Below are positions 4,664 through 5,238 of a stretch of DNA of 5,238 nt, one piece after another. Both the position numbers and the translations under genes were made by a program. The notes beneath the pieces are model-generated. The model was not told the origin of the DNA. It saw only the letters and a list, made by a program, of their open reading frames with translations, and made no database searches. The stretch is taken from the NCBI GenBank assembly GCA_945905915.1, contig CAMDQL010000100.1:1-5238 (forward strand). Reading direction: 5' to 3'. Numbering within the stretch: position 1 is the stretch's first letter; the number at the start of each line of letters is the position of its first letter. This DNA is from Flavobacterium psychrophilum (GTDB lineage Bacteria; Bacteroidota; Bacteroidia; Flavobacteriales; Flavobacteriaceae).

Positions 4664-5238
4664 ATGAACACTACAATTGAAAAAGAAATATTTGACATTA
4701 TAGGTGACAATCATCAAATGACCTCTGCTGAGACTCCTATGCGTGCAGATGCTTTTCATCGTTCTGATGCCCAAAAAATGGAAGTTATTGAACAACATTT
4801 CGAGATTATCATGAAAGAGTTAGGTTTAGATTTAACAGATGATAGCTTGCAAGGAACACCACACAGAGTCGCTAAGATGTTCGTTCAAGAAATTTTTTCG
4901 GGATTGAATCCTGCCAATAAGCCTAAAGTTTCGGTTTTTGACAATTCGTACCAATATGATAAAATGTTGGTGGAGGCAAATATCAGTTTTAATTCAACTT
5001 GTGAGCACCATTTTTTACCAATTGTTGGTAAAGCACATGTTGGTTATGTTTCTTCTGGGAAAGTTATTGGTTTGTCAAAATTAAATAGAATTGTGGATTA
5101 TTATGCTAGAAGACCCCAAGTTCAAGAGCGAATGATCATGCAAATCTTTAACGAACTAAAATCGGTTTTAGATACAGATAACGTCATGATTGTTATGGAA
5201 GCAACGCATTTGTGTGTTTCGAGTCGTGGAATTAAGGA
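4664..5238 (+). CDS. folE: GTP cyclohydrolase I (3' partial)
   Basis: FolE converts GTP to 7,8-dihydroneopterin triphosphate, the first step of tetrahydrofolate synthesis, as a cytosolic homodecamer. The frame from the ATG at 4664 stays open to the window edge: 191 codons plus two bases. The family is about 220 aa, so roughly 30 C-terminal residues are missing. Landmarks are a variable N-terminus (1-40), LGLDLTDDSLQGTPHRVAKM (53-72), EIFSGLNP (76-83), STCEHHFLPIVGKAHVGY (111-128), GKVIGLSKLNRIV (132-144), ARRPQVQE (148-155) and THLCVSSRGI (181-190). Zinc ligands are Cys113, His116 and Cys184, with the same 71-residue Cys-Cys spacing as the E. coli enzyme (Cys110/Cys181); His115 and His182 match its catalytic histidines. 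This is the zinc-dependent type IA enzyme. It starts 15 bp after the msrA stop with no promoter between, so it probably shares that transcript. There is no Shine-Dalgarno sequence. Confidence 0.97.
   Translation, partial: MNTTIEKEIFDIIGDNHQMTSAETPMRADAFHRSDAQKMEVIEQHFEIIMKELGLDLTDDSLQGTPHRVAKMFVQEIFSGLNPANKPKVSVFDNSYQYDKMLVEANISFNSTCEHHFLPIVGKAHVGYVSSGKVIGLSKLNRIVDYYARRPQVQERMIMQIFNELKSVLDTDNVMIVMEATHLCVSSRGIK

Overview
The window reads as ordinary chromosome from a low-GC Bacteroidota, most likely Flavobacterium or a close relative. Four things point there. Intergenic DNA is very AT-rich and the starts lack Shine-Dalgarno sequences. Several upstream regions carry TTG / TAnnTTTG-like promoter elements. 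The lipoprotein signals are short and of the Bacteroidota kind. The recognised proteins (ValRS, TIGR02757/DUF2400, LolD, MsrA, FolE) have wording typical of Flavobacteriia. The species call is inference.

Layout. At the left edge, the last 82 codons of valS (+) run into a strong bidirectional hairpin terminator. Three minus-strand genes follow, each with its own intergenic gap: an unrecognised 113-aa cytosolic protein, a 186-aa putative lipoprotein with a duplicated Trp-anchored motif and an OB-like tail, and a 190-aa pentapeptide-repeat protein. A tRNA-Ala(GGC) on the + strand with its own terminator separates these from a second minus-strand pair: a TIGR02757/DUF2400 protein and, upstream of it, lolD. 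A divergent promoter region of about 155 bp then leads to the + strand pair msrA (lipoprotein form) and folE, 15 bp apart and probably co-transcribed. folE runs off the right edge about 30 codons before its expected end.

Functionally this is mostly housekeeping: valyl-tRNA charging, alanine tRNA, lipoprotein sorting to the outer membrane (LolD), repair of oxidised methionine in the envelope (MsrA) and the first step of tetrahydrofolate/pterin synthesis (FolE). The genes do not form one pathway. The 335-2111 segment is the accessory-looking part.

I see no defence system, CRISPR array, insertion sequence or other evident new multi-gene system. The best second-look items are non-coding: a pair of near-identical palindromes about four DNA turns apart upstream of the 113-aa gene, and a 17-bp inverted repeat enclosing a candidate promoter between lolD and the DUF2400 gene. 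Among proteins, the two-block pentapeptide coil and the motif-duplicated lipoprotein are the most interesting.
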